Shown in pieces: positions 46,168 to 55,866 of a stretch of 64,000 nt of DNA. The notes under the pieces were generated by a model. That model saw only the letters and a program-made list of their open reading frames with translations. It was not told the origin of the DNA and did no database searches. The position numbers were made by a program, and so were the translations under genes. Each line of letters starts with the position of its first letter. The stretch's first letter is position 1. Origin of the DNA: Fimbriimonadia bacterium (GTDB lineage: Bacteria; Armatimonadota; Fimbriimonadia; Fimbriimonadales; Fimbriimonadaceae); assembly GCA_030430755.1 (NCBI GenBank), contig JAUIKO010000001.1:124001-188000 (forward strand), in the 5' to 3' direction.

Positions 46168-48810
46168 ATGAAATTAGATCAATTTACAGCAAAGGTACAA
46201 GAAGGAATTGTTCAAGCCCAACAGCTTGCTATGGATCTGAAGCATCAAAATATTGATGTTGAACATGTTTTATTGTCGTTACTACAACAAGATCAATCTA
46301 TTTTTAAAAGGCTGCTCGAAAAGCTGAACATATCATCTCAGGCGTGTGTTAGTAAGCTTGAAAAAATATTAGCCAATAAGTCAAAAGTACATGGATCCAT
46401 AGAGTATGGAACATCAATTACGCCAAGGCTTCAAAGATTATTCGGTTCTGCTCAAGAAGAAGCAAAGAGAATGACGGATAAATACGTTGCTACAGAACAT
46501 ATAATTATTGCTGCATTATCAGAGGGTGGGGATGCAGAAAAGGTATTAAAAGAGCTGGGTTTAAATAAGAAAGATTTAGAGCTGATTGTTCAACAATTAA
46601 GATCTGGTAGGAAAGTAGACTCTCCTACTGCAGAAGATACTTATGAAGCTTTATACAAATATGGATCAGATGTTACGCAGAAAGCACTGTCTGGAAAATT
46701 AGATCCGGTCATAGGTAGAGATGAAGAAATTCGAAGAGTAGTACAAGTGCTTAGTAGAAGAACAAAAAACAATCCTGTTCTTATTGGAGAACCCGGAGTA
46801 GGAAAAACAGCAGTAGTAGAAGGTTTAGCGCAGAGAATTGTATCGGGTGATGTGCCTGAAAGTTTAAAACATAAAAAATTAATTGCTTTGGATCTGGGAG
46901 CTATGGTCGCTGGAGCTAAATATAGAGGAGAGTTCGAAGATAGATTAAAAGCGGTTTTAGATGAAATAAAAAGTGCAGAAGGCAATATTATTCTATTTAT
47001 TGATGAACTTCATACACTCGTAGGTGCTGGAAAAACAGATGGTAGTTTAGATGCAGCAAATATGCTCAAACCGATGCTTGCAAGAGGGGAATTGAGATGT
47101 GTTGGTGCTACGACTTTAGATGAGTATAGGAAGTATGTAGAAAAAGATGCAGCACTAGAAAGAAGGTTTCAAACGGTCTTTGTAGGTGAGCCTTCAGTGG
47201 ATGAAGCTATTTCTATCTTAAGAGGTCTCAAAGGAAAGTATGAGATTCATCATGGAGTAAGAATAACGGATTCGGCATTAGTTGCAGCTGCAACGATGAG
47301 TAATCGGTACATAACTGATCGATTTCTTCCAGATAAAGCTATTGATTTAATGGATGAAGCTGCATCTAAGATGAAAATAGAAATAGATAGTGTTCCTACG
47401 GAAATTGATAATATTCAGAGACAAGTTGTTCAATGTGAAATTGATCGGGAAGCTCTGAAAAAAGAATCGGATGATGCGAGCAAAGAGAGGTTGGCTACCG
47501 TAGAAAAAAAACTGGGCGATTTAAATGAAAAGTTATCATCTTTAAAGGCATCCTGGATGATAGAAAAAGAGGAAATACAGAAAGTACGAGGTTTGAAAGA
47601 ATCATTAGATAGTTTGAGAAATGAACTGGCTCAAGCAGAACGTGATTATAACTGGACATTAGCTGCAGAAATTCAACATGGAAAAATTCCTCTAGTAGAA
47701 AAAGAGCTCGCAAAACAGACTCAACTAGCCTCAGAAAACAAGAAAAAGTCTAGGATGCTTAAGGAAGAAGTAGATAGTGAACATATAGCAGCTGTTGTTA
47801 GTAGATGGACTGGTGTACCTGTAGAGAAACTCTTAGAAGGGGAAATGGAAAAAATACTCCACTTAGAAGATGCGTTAAACCAACGTGTTGTTGGTCAGAA
47901 TCATGTATTGAAAGTCATTGGAGATGCTATACGAAGATCGAGAAGTGGTATTAATGATCCCAACCGTCCGATCGGTACTTTTCTCTTTTTAGGACCTACT
48001 GGAGTTGGAAAGACAGAGACCGCCAGAGCTTTAGCAGAATATTTATTTGATGATGAAAAAGCTATGGTGAGAATTGATATGAGTGAGTATCAGGAAAAGC
48101 ATGCAGTAGCTCGATTAATAGGAGCACCTCCTGGGTATGTAGGCTATGAAGAGGGTGGTCAGCTAACAGAAATAGTAAGACGAAAACCTTATTCAGTTAT
48201 ACTTTTAGATGAAGTAGAAAAGGCGCATCCAGAGATATTTAATATCTTATTGCAATTGCTTGATGATGGAAGACTTACAGATGGGCAAGGAAGAACTGTA
48301 GATTTTAAAAATACTGTAGTTATTCTCACGAGTAATTTAGGTTCAGAAAAGTATACAGATCAATTTATGACACAAGAGGATTTCAATACAGTTGCTGAAA
48401 GTGTGATTGAATCTGCAAAGCAGTTCTTTAGGCCAGAATTTATTAACCGGCTTGATGATATGATGGTATTTAAACCTATAGGAATAGCAGAAGTAAAAAG
48501 TATCGTCGAAATTCAACTCAACCATCTGTCTGAGAGACTTGCCGAAAGGAGGATAAAAATATCATTAGATGATGATGCTTTAATGGAAATAGCTTCGAAG
48601 GGGTATGATCCTATGTTTGGAGCTAGACCGATAAAGCGTGCTATTCAGAAATTGATTATGAATCCATTAGCTCAAAAATTACTTTCTGGAGAAATTAAGG
48701 ATGGTGATCTTATAAACATTACTATCCAAGAAGGCAAAATGATTTTTTTACCAACGGGTAAAGTTGTTCAAGAATCACTCTCATCATCATCGATATATGA
48801 GGCATTGTAA
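46168..48810 (+). CDS. clpB: ClpB disaggregase (Hsp100)
   Basis: 880 residues from the ATG at 46168, which has GGAGGTGG immediately upstream; a GTG at 46156 is part of that ribosome site. ClpB resolubilises aggregated proteins with DnaK. It has the Clp N-domain, AAA-1 with Walker [14 protein letters not shown], a full coiled-coil M-domain (about 405-525) that distinguishes ClpB from ClpA/ClpC, and AAA-2 with [16 protein letters not shown]. The [20 protein letters not shown] pore loop and [10 protein letters not shown] arginine finger follow. It may be co-transcribed with coaE, though a hairpin lies between them. Confidence 0.97.
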   Translation: MKLDQFTAKVQEGIVQAQQLAMDLKHQNIDVEHVLLSLLQQDQSIFKRLLEKLNISSQACVSKLEKILANKSKVHGSIEYGTSITPRLQRLFGSAQEEAKRMTDKYVATEHIIIAALSEGGDAEKVLKELGLNKKDLELIVQQLRSGRKVDSPTAEDTYEALYKYGSDVTQKALSGKLDPVIGRDEEIRRVVQVLSRRTKNNPVLIGEPGVGKTAVVEGLAQRIVSGDVPESLKHKKLIALDLGAMVAGAKYRGEFEDRLKAVLDEIKSAEGNIILFIDELHTLVGAGKTDGSLDAANMLKPMLARGELRCVGATTLDEYRKYVEKDAALERRFQTVFVGEPSVDEAISILRGLKGKYEIHHGVRITDSALVAAATMSNRYITDRFLPDKAIDLMDEAASKMKIEIDSVPTEIDNIQRQVVQCEIDREALKKESDDASKERLATVEKKLGDLNEKLSSLKASWMIEKEEIQKVRGLKESLDSLRNELAQAERDYNWTLAAEIQHGKIPLVEKELAKQTQLASENKKKSRMLKEEVDSEHIAAVVSRWTGVPVEKLLEGEMEKILHLEDALNQRVVGQNHVLKVIGDAIRRSRSGINDPNRPIGTFLFLGPTGVGKTETARALAEYLFDDEKAMVRIDMSEYQEKHAVARLIGAPPGYVGYEEGGQLTEIVRRKPYSVILLDEVEKAHPEIFNILLQLLDDGRLTDGQGRTVDFKNTVVILTSNLGSEKYTDQFMTQEDFNTVAESVIESAKQFFRPEFINRLDDMMVFKPIGIAEVKSIVEIQLNHLSERLAERRIKISLDDDALMEIASKGYDPMFGARPIKRAIQKLIMNPLAQKLLSGEIKDGDLINITIQEGKMIFLPTGKVVQESLSSSSIYEAL

Positions 48811-48820
48811 TGAATGAAGT

Positions 48821-48857
48821 TATATCTTAATCTCTATTTATGAGGGATTAAGATATA
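48821..48857 (+). terminator. Hairpin between clpB and coaE (possible terminator or attenuator)
   Basis: Perfect 12-bp arms, 48821-48832 (TATATCTTAATC) and 48846-48857 (GATTAAGATATA), extendable by three pairs including one G-T. The second arm contains the TATAAT that may serve as the coaE -10 box. There is no following T-run, so intrinsic termination is uncertain. Confidence 0.5.
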
Positions 48858-48863
48858 ATAGGA

Positions 48864-49418
48864 ATGATGATTTCGATAGCTTTAACAGGAGGAATCGCAA
48901 AAGGGAAGAGTACTGTACTTGAGATTATTAAACAGTATCAAATACCTGTTGTTTCAGCTGATGATATTGCTAGGAATGTTATAGCTCGTAAGGATATTCA
49001 GCAACATATTGCATCTACGCTAAAATTATCACTGCCTTTAACAAGGGAATGTTTGAGAGAAAAACTCGTTTCTGATAGAGATGCGAAAAAATATTTAGAT
49101 GATCTGCTCCATCCTTTAATAATCAAAGAAATTCTAGCATCCCGCGCGACAGTAGCAGAAGTACCTCTATTATTTGAAGCAGGTTATCAGAATCATTTTA
49201 AAAAAATATGGTTGGTTTCTTGTTCAGAAGATATACGTTTAAAGAGACTTGTCAATAGACTTGGCTCAGAAGAGATAGCTAGAAAGCTTATTGCTATTCA
49301 AGCAGATGATCTTGCTAAAATTAAATATTGCAATGAATTGATAGAAACAGATGTTCCTCTTAGAAAACTAAAGGAAAAAATCCGAACTTTATTACAAAAG
49401 GAATCACTTATAAGATAA
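48864..49418 (+). CDS. coaE: Dephospho-CoA kinase
   Basis: 184 residues, slightly short of the usual 200. It phosphorylates dephospho-CoA in the last step of coenzyme A synthesis. The P-loop is TGGIAKGKST (more often GGIGSGKS). VSADDIARNVI is the conserved D-x-D/I segment, and VAEVPLLFEAGYQNHF and SCSEDIRLKRLVNR are family motifs. A second ATG at 48867 lies 7 nt after TATAAT (48854-48859), so the transcript could be leaderless from there. It follows clpB after 53 nt. Confidence 0.92.
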   Translation: MMISIALTGGIAKGKSTVLEIIKQYQIPVVSADDIARNVIARKDIQQHIASTLKLSLPLTRECLREKLVSDRDAKKYLDDLLHPLIIKEILASRATVAEVPLLFEAGYQNHFKKIWLVSCSEDIRLKRLVNRLGSEEIARKLIAIQADDLAKIKYCNELIETDVPLRKLKEKIRTLLQKESLIR

Positions 49419-49462
49419 GCTATAATTACGTATAGTTACAAATAAAAGTTAGTGGATTAGGT

Positions 49463-50263
49463 ATGTTGAGGAAGTATTATATTTTAAGTATCGTTTTTTC
49501 TCTGTTTTTAGTTCAAATGAGCCATACTAAAACAGAGCAATGGGCTGTTTTACCTGTATTAGATGACAGTAAGACAGGAGATTCTAGCTTGGCAGATATT
49601 TTTGGAAAAAGATTGTCTGAGGCTTTTTCAAAAGAAAGGAATGTTACATCGATCCCTTATGAAAAAGTTCAATTTGAATTAAATAAAAATAATGTAAAAA
49701 TGCCCGTAACGACTTATAATCAAGTAAGGCGATTCTCTAAAATTTTAAATGCGGATTTATTAGTCGTTGGAAAAATTAATGCTTTTACAGAAATGAAAAG
49801 TTTTATAGGTACTGCTTATCAGGCAAATGTAGAAGTAATGGTATTAGATGGTGCTTCAGGTTTGATCGTGAATGGTGCCATAGCAGTAGGGGGCTCTTCC
49901 TATAACGATAAAAAAGTTTCCAAAAAAGATATTTTTATTCAAGCTCTCAATCAAGCAGCATTTAATGCAGTACAACATATCGCGCAAAAAAACATTTATC
50001 CTGGGTATGTTAAATCTATTTCCTCTAATCATGCAATGATTGATGTAGGTGCAAACAAGGGATATTATCTAGGTATGGAGTTATTAATTCTCCGTAATGG
50101 AAATCTTGTGGGTATAGGTAAAGTGACAAAGTTAGAAAAAGATGCTTGTATTATTCAAATTGTTAAAACAATTTTAGGAATCAGTATTCTGGATAAAGTT
50201 CGACCTGTAGCATATATAAATAAGGATCATTTTCATTTTAGTTTTCTATATAAACCTAGTTAA
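49463..50263 (+). CDS. Exported protein with CsgG/FlgT-like domain
   Basis: 266 residues. A signal peptide is present (YILSIVFSLFLVQMSHT). Residues 26-170 resemble the CsgG/LpoB-type fold: WAVLPVLDD, a long helix (LADIFGKRLSEAF), then ADLLVVGKINAF and a beta-rich part. The C-terminus (DVGANKGYYLGMELLILRNGNLVGIGKVTKLEK) looks like the FlgT C-terminal module. There is no lipobox. It may be a periplasmic assembly factor for a surface structure, possibly the flagellum since flagellin is 1 kb away, but this is inference. The gene end lies inside a 21-bp tandem repeat. Confidence 0.7.
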   Translation: MLRKYYILSIVFSLFLVQMSHTKTEQWAVLPVLDDSKTGDSSLADIFGKRLSEAFSKERNVTSIPYEKVQFELNKNNVKMPVTTYNQVRRFSKILNADLLVVGKINAFTEMKSFIGTAYQANVEVMVLDGASGLIVNGAIAVGGSSYNDKKVSKKDIFIQALNQAAFNAVQHIAQKNIYPGYVKSISSNHAMIDVGANKGYYLGMELLILRNGNLVGIGKVTKLEKDACIIQIVKTILGISILDKVRPVAYINKDHFHFSFLYKPS

Positions 50264-50291
50264 GTTAAATATAAACCTAGTTAAGTTAAAT
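50248..50291. repeat. Tandem 21-bp duplication spanning a gene end
   Basis: Two head-to-tail copies, 50248-50268 and 50269-50289, plus two bases of a third (unit ATATAAACCTAGTTAAGTTAA). The first copy contains the last codons and stop of the upstream gene; the second contains the 5' arm of the terminator hairpin. Confidence 0.9.
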
Positions 50292-50306
50292 CTTAACCAG
50301 GTTTAT
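50271..50306. terminator. Terminator hairpin between convergent genes
   Basis: Arms 50271-50285 (ATAAACCTAGTTAAG) and 50292-50306 (CTTAACCAGGTTTAT) pair over 15 bp with one mismatch. It lies between two convergent stops. T-rich sequence follows on the plus side but is interrupted. Confidence 0.75.
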
Positions 50307-50313
50307 AATAGAT

Positions 50314-50982
50314 CTATACTTTTCTTTTGTATAAATTAGAAAGGATTGTCATCGCATCATCTTTATTTTCTACAGCTTTCCATTGATTTTCAACAACGGA
50401 AGGATATGTTATAGGAATTGTTATAACCTCATCCTTTGGTGGTTGAACGATTGGATCATGAATTTTATAAAGATAATAAGTTGTAGATTTTCCTTGGCTA
50501 TCTTTATAATTTAGAGTTTTAAAACTTGTTGAGTAAATAAAAACTAGACTTACATAATAAGATGAAGTATTATTAATCTTTTGAGCCCCTGTACGCCAAT
50601 AAGTTTTGAATGCTGTATATAACGTGTTATCTTCTGGTGAAGTGGTATTACTTTTTTTCTTTTTAACCGTAGTTGAGGTTGGTTCGTATAAAATACCTTC
50701 TGTTATTTGAACATTTTCTAATTCAGATACCTTCTTTAACTCTTCATCAGATAATAATTTACTTTTTTCTCTATTGTATACAACATTAGCTTTAGAGCAT
50801 AAATCCCCAAAAAAAGTGTTCTCGGACTCTACAGATCTTGTGCCAAGATAGGAATCACTCTTTTTTTGAAAAAAAATTTCTACACTGAGTGCATGAACAC
50901 TATTTTCTTTATTCAGATTTCCTCCACAACCAAAAAGAATAGTTGCAATCATGATTGTAGTAAGTATATTATTTTTTTTCAT
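50314..50982 (-). CDS. Lipoprotein of unknown function
   Basis: 222 residues. A classical lipoprotein signal peptide with lipobox LFGC (residues 16-19: MIATILFGCGGN) predicts acylation of C19. The mature protein is polar, with a lysine-rich patch (KKKKSN) and a tyrosine/threonine-rich beta part (SSYYVSLVFIYSTSF). I do not recognise a family. It converges on the CsgG-like gene and is divergent from flagellin (237 nt upstream region), so co-regulation with either is unproven. Confidence 0.7.
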   Translation of the reverse strand: MKKNNILTTIMIATILFGCGGNLNKENSVHALSVEIFFQKKSDSYLGTRSVESENTFFGDLCSKANVVYNREKSKLLSDEELKKVSELENVQITEGILYEPTSTTVKKKKSNTTSPEDNTLYTAFKTYWRTGAQKINNTSSYYVSLVFIYSTSFKTLNYKDSQGKSTTYYLYKIHDPIVQPPKDEVITIPITYPSVVENQWKAVENKDDAMTILSNLYKRKV

Positions 50983-51114
50983 AACTTTATTGTTGGATTG
51001 AATAGAGTGAAAAACTGCAGTAAATGCAAAAAAAATGAATAGAATATGGTGTATATGTCAGGTTATACATATTTGTTTTTGTTTACTAGCTAGTAAAAAT
51101 TGCTATATCATTAA

Positions 51115-51141
51115 AAAACTAGTAATTAAACTAGCTGATAA
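51115..51141 (+). promoter_or_regulatory. Candidate sigma-28 (FliA-type) flagellin promoter
   Basis: GCTGATAA at 51134-51141 differs by one base from the sigma-28 -10 consensus GCCGATAA. An AAAA at 51115-51118, or TAAA at 51112-51115, stands upstream at a spacing of 15 or 18 bp (15 expected). It is about 80 nt upstream of the flagellin start. No other flagellar gene in the window shows a clear copy. Confidence 0.45.
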
Positions 51142-51219
51142 ATGATTCAATCTGTTGAATAACAGTATTAATGGTGGTAATTAGGAAGATTTCCACTCAG
51201 CCAAATCACGGAGGATATC

Positions 51220-52662
51220 ATGGCTTTTAGAATAAGAACAAATGAAAATGCATTAGGCGTACTAAACAACTTAACCAACGTAAACAGTTATTACAGCACA
51301 TCCGTAAACCGACTAAGTACTGGAATGAGAATAAATAATGCTGGAGATGATCCTGCAGATTTTATTGGTTCCGAAGACATGCGAAAAGATATTGCAAGTA
51401 TGGATACTGAATTAAGAACACTTGCAGATAATACCAACTATATTAAGACTGCAGAAGGGGCTTTAGATGAGGTAAGTAAGCTTCTTAGAGATGCAAGATC
51501 AATAGCACTACAGTCTATTAACGAACCAACGATGACTGCAACACAACGTGCTGCAAACAATCAACAGATACAGTCTATATCAGAAAGTATTTCGAGGATT
51601 GCAAACAGTGCATCATTTGGATCAAATAGGATTTTAAATGGTTCTAGTGGAATCTTTGGTCAAAGTACCGCTCTGTATTCTATGGAAGATGTTTCATTTT
51701 CTGGTCAGTTTGGTGGTTACGCTATTTCAACCAGTTCTACTTTCTCAGTAAGTGTTACAACGGCAGCTGCAAGAGCTTCTACGTCAGCTAAAACTTATGG
51801 ACTAGCTTCAGTTGTTGGTGCAGGTAGTTTTGCTATTAATGGTGTGAATTTTGCAGTTTCACCAACAGACACAGCGCAGGACGTATGGGCAAGAATTAAT
51901 CAAGTAACATCCTTAACTGGTGTCTATGTCAACTACTGTACTTCGAGTGGTGGTGGTGATTTTGCTTCCTTAATTGCTACGGAGTATGGATCAAAGAATA
52001 GAATTGAGATCACCGATCCGGGGCAATTACTTATAAATGGTGCTACCAATTATAGTGGTGGTGGTACCGATGCATTAGGAGAAGTTACGGTATTATATGA
52101 TGGAACCAATGCGGCAACCGTTTCGTTTGCTAGAGGAGAGGGAACGACATTAAGAGATAACTATGGTAATGTTATTAACTTGACTTCTAAGGGTGCTGAA
52201 ACTACCGGTCAGACATATAATGGAAGAATTGTTACTGGTACTCTCGGTGCTAAGTTCCAGGTAGGAATCCGTTCTGGTGATATGACTTCGGTGAACGTAG
52301 GTAACTTCCAATCAAGTCAACTAGGTAGAGGGGTTGAAAGTACTCATAACTTAACAAGTATCACGGTTATATCTGGAGATGACGCTGCAACAGCTTTAAA
52401 TGTTATTGATAAAGCAATAGAAGATGTATCTACCGGAAGAGGAAGACTTGGTAATTTCCAGAAGAACATTCTTGAGAGCTCCATGAGATCTTTAGGCGTA
52501 GCAAGAGAGAATCTGAAAATTAGTGAATCTGCCATAAGAGATACAGACATGGCTGCTGAAGCTACAGAGTTTAGTAAATGGCAGATTATGCAACAAGCAT
52601 CTTTATCTGTATTAGCTCAGACTCAAGTAGGTCCACAAGCTGTTCTTAAATTGTTATCATAA
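51220..52662 (+). CDS. fliC: Flagellin
   Basis: 480 residues. It is the filament subunit. The conserved D0/D1 N-terminus (NNLTNVNSYYSTSVNRLSTGMRINNAGDDPADF) and C-terminus (ARENLKISESAIRDTDMAAEATEFSKWQIMQQASLSVLAQ) are clear. The central D2/D3 region (about 145-380) is Ser/Thr/Gly-rich and contains a flagellin hook-IN type motif (GSFAINGVNFAVSPTDTAQDVWARI), suggesting a surface-exposed variable domain that could be glycosylated. GGAGG is 5 nt upstream of the ATG. It is monocistronic, with a strong hairpin terminator after it. Confidence 0.97.
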   Translation: MAFRIRTNENALGVLNNLTNVNSYYSTSVNRLSTGMRINNAGDDPADFIGSEDMRKDIASMDTELRTLADNTNYIKTAEGALDEVSKLLRDARSIALQSINEPTMTATQRAANNQQIQSISESISRIANSASFGSNRILNGSSGIFGQSTALYSMEDVSFSGQFGGYAISTSSTFSVSVTTAAARASTSAKTYGLASVVGAGSFAINGVNFAVSPTDTAQDVWARINQVTSLTGVYVNYCTSSGGGDFASLIATEYGSKNRIEITDPGQLLINGATNYSGGGTDALGEVTVLYDGTNAATVSFARGEGTTLRDNYGNVINLTSKGAETTGQTYNGRIVTGTLGAKFQVGIRSGDMTSVNVGNFQSSQLGRGVESTHNLTSITVISGDDAATALNVIDKAIEDVSTGRGRLGNFQKNILESSMRSLGVARENLKISESAIRDTDMAAEATEFSKWQIMQQASLSVLAQTQVGPQAVLKLLS

Positions 52663-52737
52663 TTTAACTCGTTAATAATTGACCCTGTGAAGATTTTTTT
52701 CTGAAATTTAGTTGGTTACGTTGGGGTCAATACGGCC

Positions 52738-52771
52738 AAGGTGAGAGAGGCATCTCTCACCTTTAATCTTA
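52738..52771 (+). terminator. Terminator of flagellin gene
   Basis: An 11-bp perfect stem (52738-52748 AAGGTGAGAGA / 52753-52763) with a GGCA loop, followed by TTAATCTT. It is 75 nt after the stop. The T-run is weak but the stem is stable. Confidence 0.75.
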
Positions 52772-52857
52772 TGAAATCTGTTTTTCTTCATCCTTAAAGG
52801 TTCCGATAGTTATAACTCGTATGTGTTATAGAAGATTCAGAGTAGAATGTTTTTAGA

Positions 52858-55707
52858 ATGTGTAATTCTCTAAATCATCAAGATTTGTGTTATGAATCTA
52901 ACGTACAAGGGTATAAGGTTGGTCTTTCCAGGAAATCTTTAAAACGGTACCTTCTGGAAGATGCAAATAATGGTTATATCATAGCTGGATTTAGTGAGCA
53001 GCAAGTAAGAACTCTTTATGAACTCTTATCGTATAGAGATGACATTGACTTTCTAACATTGTCACAATTATCGGATAGGGTTTTCAAAATATTAAATTTA
53101 GATTTACATCCGCTTGCTTCTCAGGGGCAGATGCGTGAATCATTACGGTATGCCATTTCAGAAAGTAACATTGAATCCTATAGAGAAGCTTTTTCTAAAG
53201 AAGGATATATCGATGCCATTCAAAAGCTTTTGAGTGAGCTTCGAATGTGGGGAATAAACCTTGAAAAAAATTCTAAATTTCATCTGCCGGATCAACGTTT
53301 AGCAGATTTATTCATGGCTTTTGCATCCATAGAATCTTTGCAAAATGAAATATTCAAAAAATTAGGAGTCGAACACCTTTCACATCGATTGCAGAGATGT
53401 ATTTCGAATATTGATGCTGAAAAAAAATTAGGATTTCTTAAAATATCCGTGGTTTCTGATGAAGCCCTTTCTCCACTAATGATACATTGGTTGAACTGGG
53501 TAAGTCTTCAAGGCGGCGTGGTGAAAATTTATATTCCACACTTGAATGGTAGATCGGACTTATTCATCTCTTTTGATCAGTTGTTAGAAAAAAATGGTGT
53601 GAAAATAAATCATGAAGAGATAAAAGGTGATCGATTGTGGTATCAGGATCTCTTTAAAGGGGAGAAAACTTTAAAGCAACCTTTTGATGTTAGTGTTGTA
53701 TCTGCCCCTGATACGATAAGTGAGTGTGAACTTATTATTGAAAAATGTATCGAAAAGTTTAATCAAGGGATACCACCTGAAAGAATAGGTTTATATGTGA
53801 ACAATTTAGATGAATATACGCCTATTCTTAAGATAGCTTCTGAAAATGAAGGAGTACCACTATGTTTTTGTATGAGAACAAAATTACTCGAAAATCCTTT
53901 TGTCATGTTCTTTCATATGCTTTTAAAATTCATGGTTCATTTAGATATTGAGATACTTCAAAAGATTTTGATGTCGAGTTATTTGTGTTTGACGGATGTT
54001 GAGAAAACAACTATTTTAAATCAAGTACATCAGTTTGATCGTAGTAGTGATTTGTTGATGAGTCTTGCTGATGAATTTGGAGATGAGCACTTTTTATCAA
54101 TCTGGATAAAAAAAATATGGATTTGGCAAGAAAGTTATTGTCATGAAAAACAGAGTATTCAAAATTGGATTCAAGCAATAAGACTACTGCTTGATATCCA
54201 AACTGAAAATTTTATATCTGATAACCCTTACGATAAAGACGAGCTTATTGAAAGAGATCAGCGTGCTGCACTTTCTATGGTTCGATCACTTACTGAGTTC
54301 GCTTCTGTTCATACTTCTTATTCTAATAAAACGTTATCTCTAATGGAGTTATATGAGTTAAGCATGAGTATATGGAACATGGAGGATGTCGTTTATCCAT
54401 ACATGAAATCAGGAATAAAAGTGAGTCATCAGCTCTCATCTTTTTTAGATTTAGATGTTTTATTTATTCTAGGCGCTGTAGAAGGAACGTATCCACGAAA
54501 GAGAAGAGAAGATATTCTGTTATCAGATGATGATAGAGATACTTTAAGTCATGAATTATCCTTAGTGAATCCCTTAAGAACATCAAAAGAAGATACTAAA
54601 AAATGTAGAGATGAATTTATATCGATGTGTGGTCTGCCTTTAAAAGAGATCGTTTTTTCATATCCGCTCGTCTCAGAAGATACTGAAAATCTTCCTGCTT
54701 TTTATTTAAATGAACTTGATAGGTATTTATCTGGAAATATTAATTATGAGCATCATACACGTTTAAAATGTGTGAATAAAAAAATAGAAAAAATAAATAA
54801 AAAATATGATAATTTAATAGATCAAGATTTTTATTCACTAAAGAATTTAACTCAATTCAATCTTGATAAGATTCAACCAGAAAGTATTGTTCAGATGCAG
54901 AAATGTCCTTTTCTTGCCCAATTTAATTTGCATTTGGATGTAAAAAATACACATCATAATCAACTCTCTGTAGGAAAAATATTACGGAGAATAGATTGGA
55001 ATAAAGTATCTGGGCTCAGTGATATGAATGAAATGAAAAGAGTTTTACTCTTAGAAGTGGATAAAATTATAGCCAAAGAAAAAACAAGAGTTTCTAAGTG
55101 GGAAAAAAGTATTCTCAAAGGAGCGTTATCCACAAGAATTCATGCATATTCTCTTCGCGAGGAATTATCACAAAAGCATTGGAGAAGTAATAAGTTAAGT
55201 GATATGGATCATTCTCAATTTGGACTTGATGGTTTTAGAAATGTTCTTAAGAATGGAAATGAAAAAATCAATATAGATGGGTCTATTCCTTATTCCTATT
55301 TGACGAGTGGCTCTTCGGTTATATCGTTATATGAGAATGGATACAGTTATAAACACTGGAATTCTAACTTAAATGTTGATGAAGGGCTTTTAAATGGTAT
55401 ATACCTACTCGTTCAGTATAACCGTGCTGGAAGTGTCGGAATTGAAATTGATGATTTGAAGGATAAGCGATATTTATTGTTACTTCCCAGGTTTTTTTCT
55501 CATGAACTGAAATCTACTTCTGATGGTTCATTGAATATACGTGAAGTTGCAGAATCGATTCCAGAATATTTTGAGTGGGTAAAAGGTCATATATTTCAAT
55601 CTTGGGAAAAATGGAAAAATGGTTCCTGTGAACCGACAATCAATGATGGTTGTAAATTTTGTGCTTATCAAGCATTATGCAGAGTTGATTTAGAAAAGAA
55701 ACACTAA
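52858..55707 (+). CDS. AddB/RexB-like PD-(D/E)XK family protein, nuclease core possibly degenerate
   Basis: 949 residues. The organisation is that of the AddB subunit of AddAB: an N-terminal helicase-like part without a usable P-loop, the segment GIPPERIGLYVNNLDEYTPIL, the RecC/AddB-like SSFLDLDVLFILGAVEGTYPR, and a C-terminal Fe-S nuclease-type domain. The four cysteines of the iron-sulfur clasp are visible (QMQKCPF, then CKFCAYQALC near the end). I cannot find the nuclease signature that normally lies between them (G-x-x-D-R-I-D...DYKTG): there is EIDDLKDKRYLL instead. No addA follows. It may be a structural AddB or a divergent nuclease acting with a partner encoded elsewhere. Confidence 0.75.
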   Translation: MCNSLNHQDLCYESNVQGYKVGLSRKSLKRYLLEDANNGYIIAGFSEQQVRTLYELLSYRDDIDFLTLSQLSDRVFKILNLDLHPLASQGQMRESLRYAISESNIESYREAFSKEGYIDAIQKLLSELRMWGINLEKNSKFHLPDQRLADLFMAFASIESLQNEIFKKLGVEHLSHRLQRCISNIDAEKKLGFLKISVVSDEALSPLMIHWLNWVSLQGGVVKIYIPHLNGRSDLFISFDQLLEKNGVKINHEEIKGDRLWYQDLFKGEKTLKQPFDVSVVSAPDTISECELIIEKCIEKFNQGIPPERIGLYVNNLDEYTPILKIASENEGVPLCFCMRTKLLENPFVMFFHMLLKFMVHLDIEILQKILMSSYLCLTDVEKTTILNQVHQFDRSSDLLMSLADEFGDEHFLSIWIKKIWIWQESYCHEKQSIQNWIQAIRLLLDIQTENFISDNPYDKDELIERDQRAALSMVRSLTEFASVHTSYSNKTLSLMELYELSMSIWNMEDVVYPYMKSGIKVSHQLSSFLDLDVLFILGAVEGTYPRKRREDILLSDDDRDTLSHELSLVNPLRTSKEDTKKCRDEFISMCGLPLKEIVFSYPLVSEDTENLPAFYLNELDRYLSGNINYEHHTRLKCVNKKIEKINKKYDNLIDQDFYSLKNLTQFNLDKIQPESIVQMQKCPFLAQFNLHLDVKNTHHNQLSVGKILRRIDWNKVSGLSDMNEMKRVLLLEVDKIIAKEKTRVSKWEKSILKGALSTRIHAYSLREELSQKHWRSNKLSDMDHSQFGLDGFRNVLKNGNEKINIDGSIPYSYLTSGSSVISLYENGYSYKHWNSNLNVDEGLLNGIYLLVQYNRAGSVGIEIDDLKDKRYLLLLPRFFSHELKSTSDGSLNIREVAESIPEYFEWVKGHIFQSWEKWKNGSCEPTINDGCKFCAYQALCRVDLEKKH

Positions 55708-55810
55708 TGTGCTTTGTTAAATAGGAAGTTAGAAACTCGTAATAAGTGAAAACGTGATCCTTTTTATGGAATGAATGAGAGTAAGTAGAACATATCTAAT
55801 TTATCATTAG

Positions 55811-55846
55811 AAAAAGATAGATGAGTTTTATAATGCACTCATCTAT
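55811..55846 (-). terminator. Terminator of the prpB-prpC operon
   Basis: A 10-bp perfect stem (55817-55826 ATAGATGAGT / 55837-55846) with a 10-nt loop. On the minus strand it is followed by CTTTTT (plus AAAAAG at 55811-55816), 20 nt after the prpC stop. Confidence 0.8.
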
Positions 55847-55866
55847 TTCATAGACAACTCCAATGG

